Shown: piece after piece, positions 62,810 through 64,000 of the stretch
Numbering within the stretch: position 1 is the stretch's first letter
Layout: each line of letters begins with the position of its first letter
Origin: an uncultured Lachnospiraceae bacterium
Lineage (GTDB): Bacteria > Bacillota > Clostridia > Lachnospirales > Lachnospiraceae
Reading direction: 5' to 3'
Length of the DNA stretch: 64,000 nt
NCBI GenBank assembly: GCA_947630805.1
Contig: CANRIV010000011.1
Location: forward strand, 1-64,000
Made by a program: the position numbers and the translations under genes
The notes under the pieces: generated by a model
What the model saw: only the letters and a program-made list of their open reading frames with translations
Databases searched by the model: none
What the model was told of the DNA's origin: nothing

Positions 62810-64000
62810 ATGAAACAGAAGAGAATATTAAAAGGATTATTTTTATTATTTACCGTATTTGTTTTAAGCGCTACATTGAACGCACATGCGTATGCAAAGA
62901 AAAATATTACAGTCACACCTGCAAAGGTAGCAAAGCAGGCAAAAAAACATCCGTCTATATATAATAAGTATACAAGACATTACACAGGATTAAATGATTA
63001 TCTGGATAAGATTGGAAAAAAAGGAGGCGGAACGCTTACCGTTAAGAAAGGTACGTATAAAATATCGAATTCCATTTATGTACCATCCAATGTAACGATT
63101 GTATTCCAGAATGGTGTTGTATTTAAAAAAATTAATAAAACAGGGACATCATATAAGCCGTCCGGCTCTATGTGGCAGTTATGTTCCAGAAGTAAAAGTA
63201 AAAAGAAAAACAGTGTTAAAAAATATAATGGCTCAAAAAATGTAACATTTAAATGTAAAGGAAAAGTTGTATTTGATATGCAGGGTATTGATGGTATCTG
63301 TATTGTGGCTGCTCATAATAACAATATAGATATTTCCGGCATCACATTTAAAAATATGAATGGAAACCACTATATGGAAATCAATGGCACAAAAAATGCC
63401 TATATTCATAACAATACTTTTTCGAAAGCAAAATCAAGCACTCTTTTAAAATATTATAATAAAGAAGCAATCAATATTGACCTGCCGGATGCTAAAACCC
63501 ATGGACTTCCATTGGCCTGGGTAAAAAAAGATTTGACGCCATGCCTTAATATCCGAATCGAAAATAATATCTTTGACGGCAATACAAGAGGTATCGGAAC
63601 ACATAAATTTTCACAGAACAGTAAAGGCGAAAACGTATATCACACAAATATTGTAATTAAAAATAATGTATTTAAAAATATTTATGACAATGCCATTTTT
63701 CCATTGAATTGGAAAGATACAACAATTACAGACAATACATTTACAGATATCGGATTGAAAAATAAAAAGTCTTACAGCTCCGGCGCTCATGCTATTTCAG
63801 GCGGCGGTATTGTAGGAATGAATATTACCAATAATACATTTACGAATGTTAAAAGAAATATTATTTATTTCTGTATACAGCAGAATGTAGGTCCGGGAAG
63901 TGAATATGATAAAGTTAAGGTTATGCTGACCAAAGAAGAAACAGAGGCAATGCTGAACAATAAGGTTGTAAACTGTGGAGATGACATGAATGACATTTTT
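62810..64000 (+). CDS. Secreted right-handed beta-helix protein (3' end outside the window)
   Basis: An ATG at 62810, after AAGGAG, opens a frame that runs without stop to the window edge (397 codons seen). The first 29 residues are a signal peptide (basic MKQKR, hydrophobic core, cleavage near AHAYA). A Lys-rich linker and a pectin-lyase-like beta-helix follow: GGGTLTVKKGTYKIS, VPSNVTIVFQNGVVF, then repeated strand-turn units rich in N-N-T-F (IHNNTFSKA, IENNIFDGN, IKNNVFKNI, ITDNTFTDI, ITNNTFTNV). Such proteins often bind or cleave polysaccharides, but no catalytic set is certain. Only the N-terminal part is visible. Confidence 0.85.
   Translation, partial: MKQKRILKGLFLLFTVFVLSATLNAHAYAKKNITVTPAKVAKQAKKHPSIYNKYTRHYTGLNDYLDKIGKKGGGTLTVKKGTYKISNSIYVPSNVTIVFQNGVVFKKINKTGTSYKPSGSMWQLCSRSKSKKKNSVKKYNGSKNVTFKCKGKVVFDMQGIDGICIVAAHNNNIDISGITFKNMNGNHYMEINGTKNAYIHNNTFSKAKSSTLLKYYNKEAINIDLPDAKTHGLPLAWVKKDLTPCLNIRIENNIFDGNTRGIGTHKFSQNSKGENVYHTNIVIKNNVFKNIYDNAIFPLNWKDTTITDNTFTDIGLKNKKSYSSGAHAISGGGIVGMNITNNTFTNVKRNIIYFCIQQNVGPGSEYDKVKVMLTKEETEAMLNNKVVNCGDDMNDIF

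Overview
The window reads as chromosomal DNA of a low-GC, spore-forming, butyrate-producing anaerobe of the Firmicutes, most likely family Lachnospiraceae. This rests on a sigma-F/spoVA sporulation region, a thl-crt-hbd-bcd-etfB-etfA butyrate operon with ptb-buk beside it, a T-box in front of valS, a TPP riboswitch in front of thiT, and several hypothetical proteins of types common in that family. No genus is assigned. I see no phage, insertion sequence, CRISPR array or rRNA operon.

Layout. 1-1.8 kb: a DUF4250-type small protein and citrate synthase (minus strand). 2.1-9.1 kb: rarA, then three co-directional genes of unknown function (a very large beta-sandwich/helical-repeat protein, an Hsp70/actin-fold ATPase, a TPR-like protein). 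9.1-13.7 kb: a T-box-controlled valS, a 46-residue unknown ORF and a zinc-ribbon/TPR membrane protein. 13.9-23 kb: sporulation block spoIIAA-spoIIAB-sigF, a 42-residue membrane peptide, spoVAA-AB-AC, then a break holding an LTA-synthase-like gene and an opposing putP-type symporter, then spoVAD-AE. 23-31 kb: gdhA, a class A PBP, yigZ, typA, an unknown gene and tRNA-Arg(CCG). 31-37 kb: a membrane protein, thiN, TPP riboswitch-thiT, an rluF-type pseudouridine synthase, a divergent NAD-dependent DNA ligase and an ACP-like protein. 37-41 kb: a GntR/ABC operon with a clear palindromic operator. 41-52 kb: ilvE, the butyrate operon with a Rex-like operator, an Fe-S aldo/keto reductase, and ptb-buk-pspC. 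52-59 kb: a heterodimeric ABC exporter, a SpoVB-type flippase, a cysteine desulfurase and a PHP phosphatase. 59.5-62.7 kb: gap-pgk-tpi. 62.8 kb to the end: a secreted beta-helix protein cut by the window edge.

How it works together. Lower glycolysis (gap, pgk, tpi) supplies acetyl-CoA and NADH. Thl-Crt-Hbd-Bcd/Etf turn acetyl-CoA into butyryl-CoA, and Ptb-Buk convert this to butyrate with ATP formation. A Rex-like site upstream of thl would tie the operon to NADH/NAD+. Citrate synthase and GdhA serve glutamate synthesis. ThiN with riboswitch-controlled ThiT is a thiamine salvage pair. SpoIIAA/SpoIIAB/SigF control forespore gene expression, and the SpoVA proteins, probably partly under sigma-G, handle dipicolinate.

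The most interesting signals are the unknown gene set at 3.5-9.1 kb, a possible four-way-junction RNA between thl and crt, the split spoVA cluster, the divergent ligase, and several unexplained palindromes and hairpins. All family assignments come from reading motifs by eye; no searches were run.
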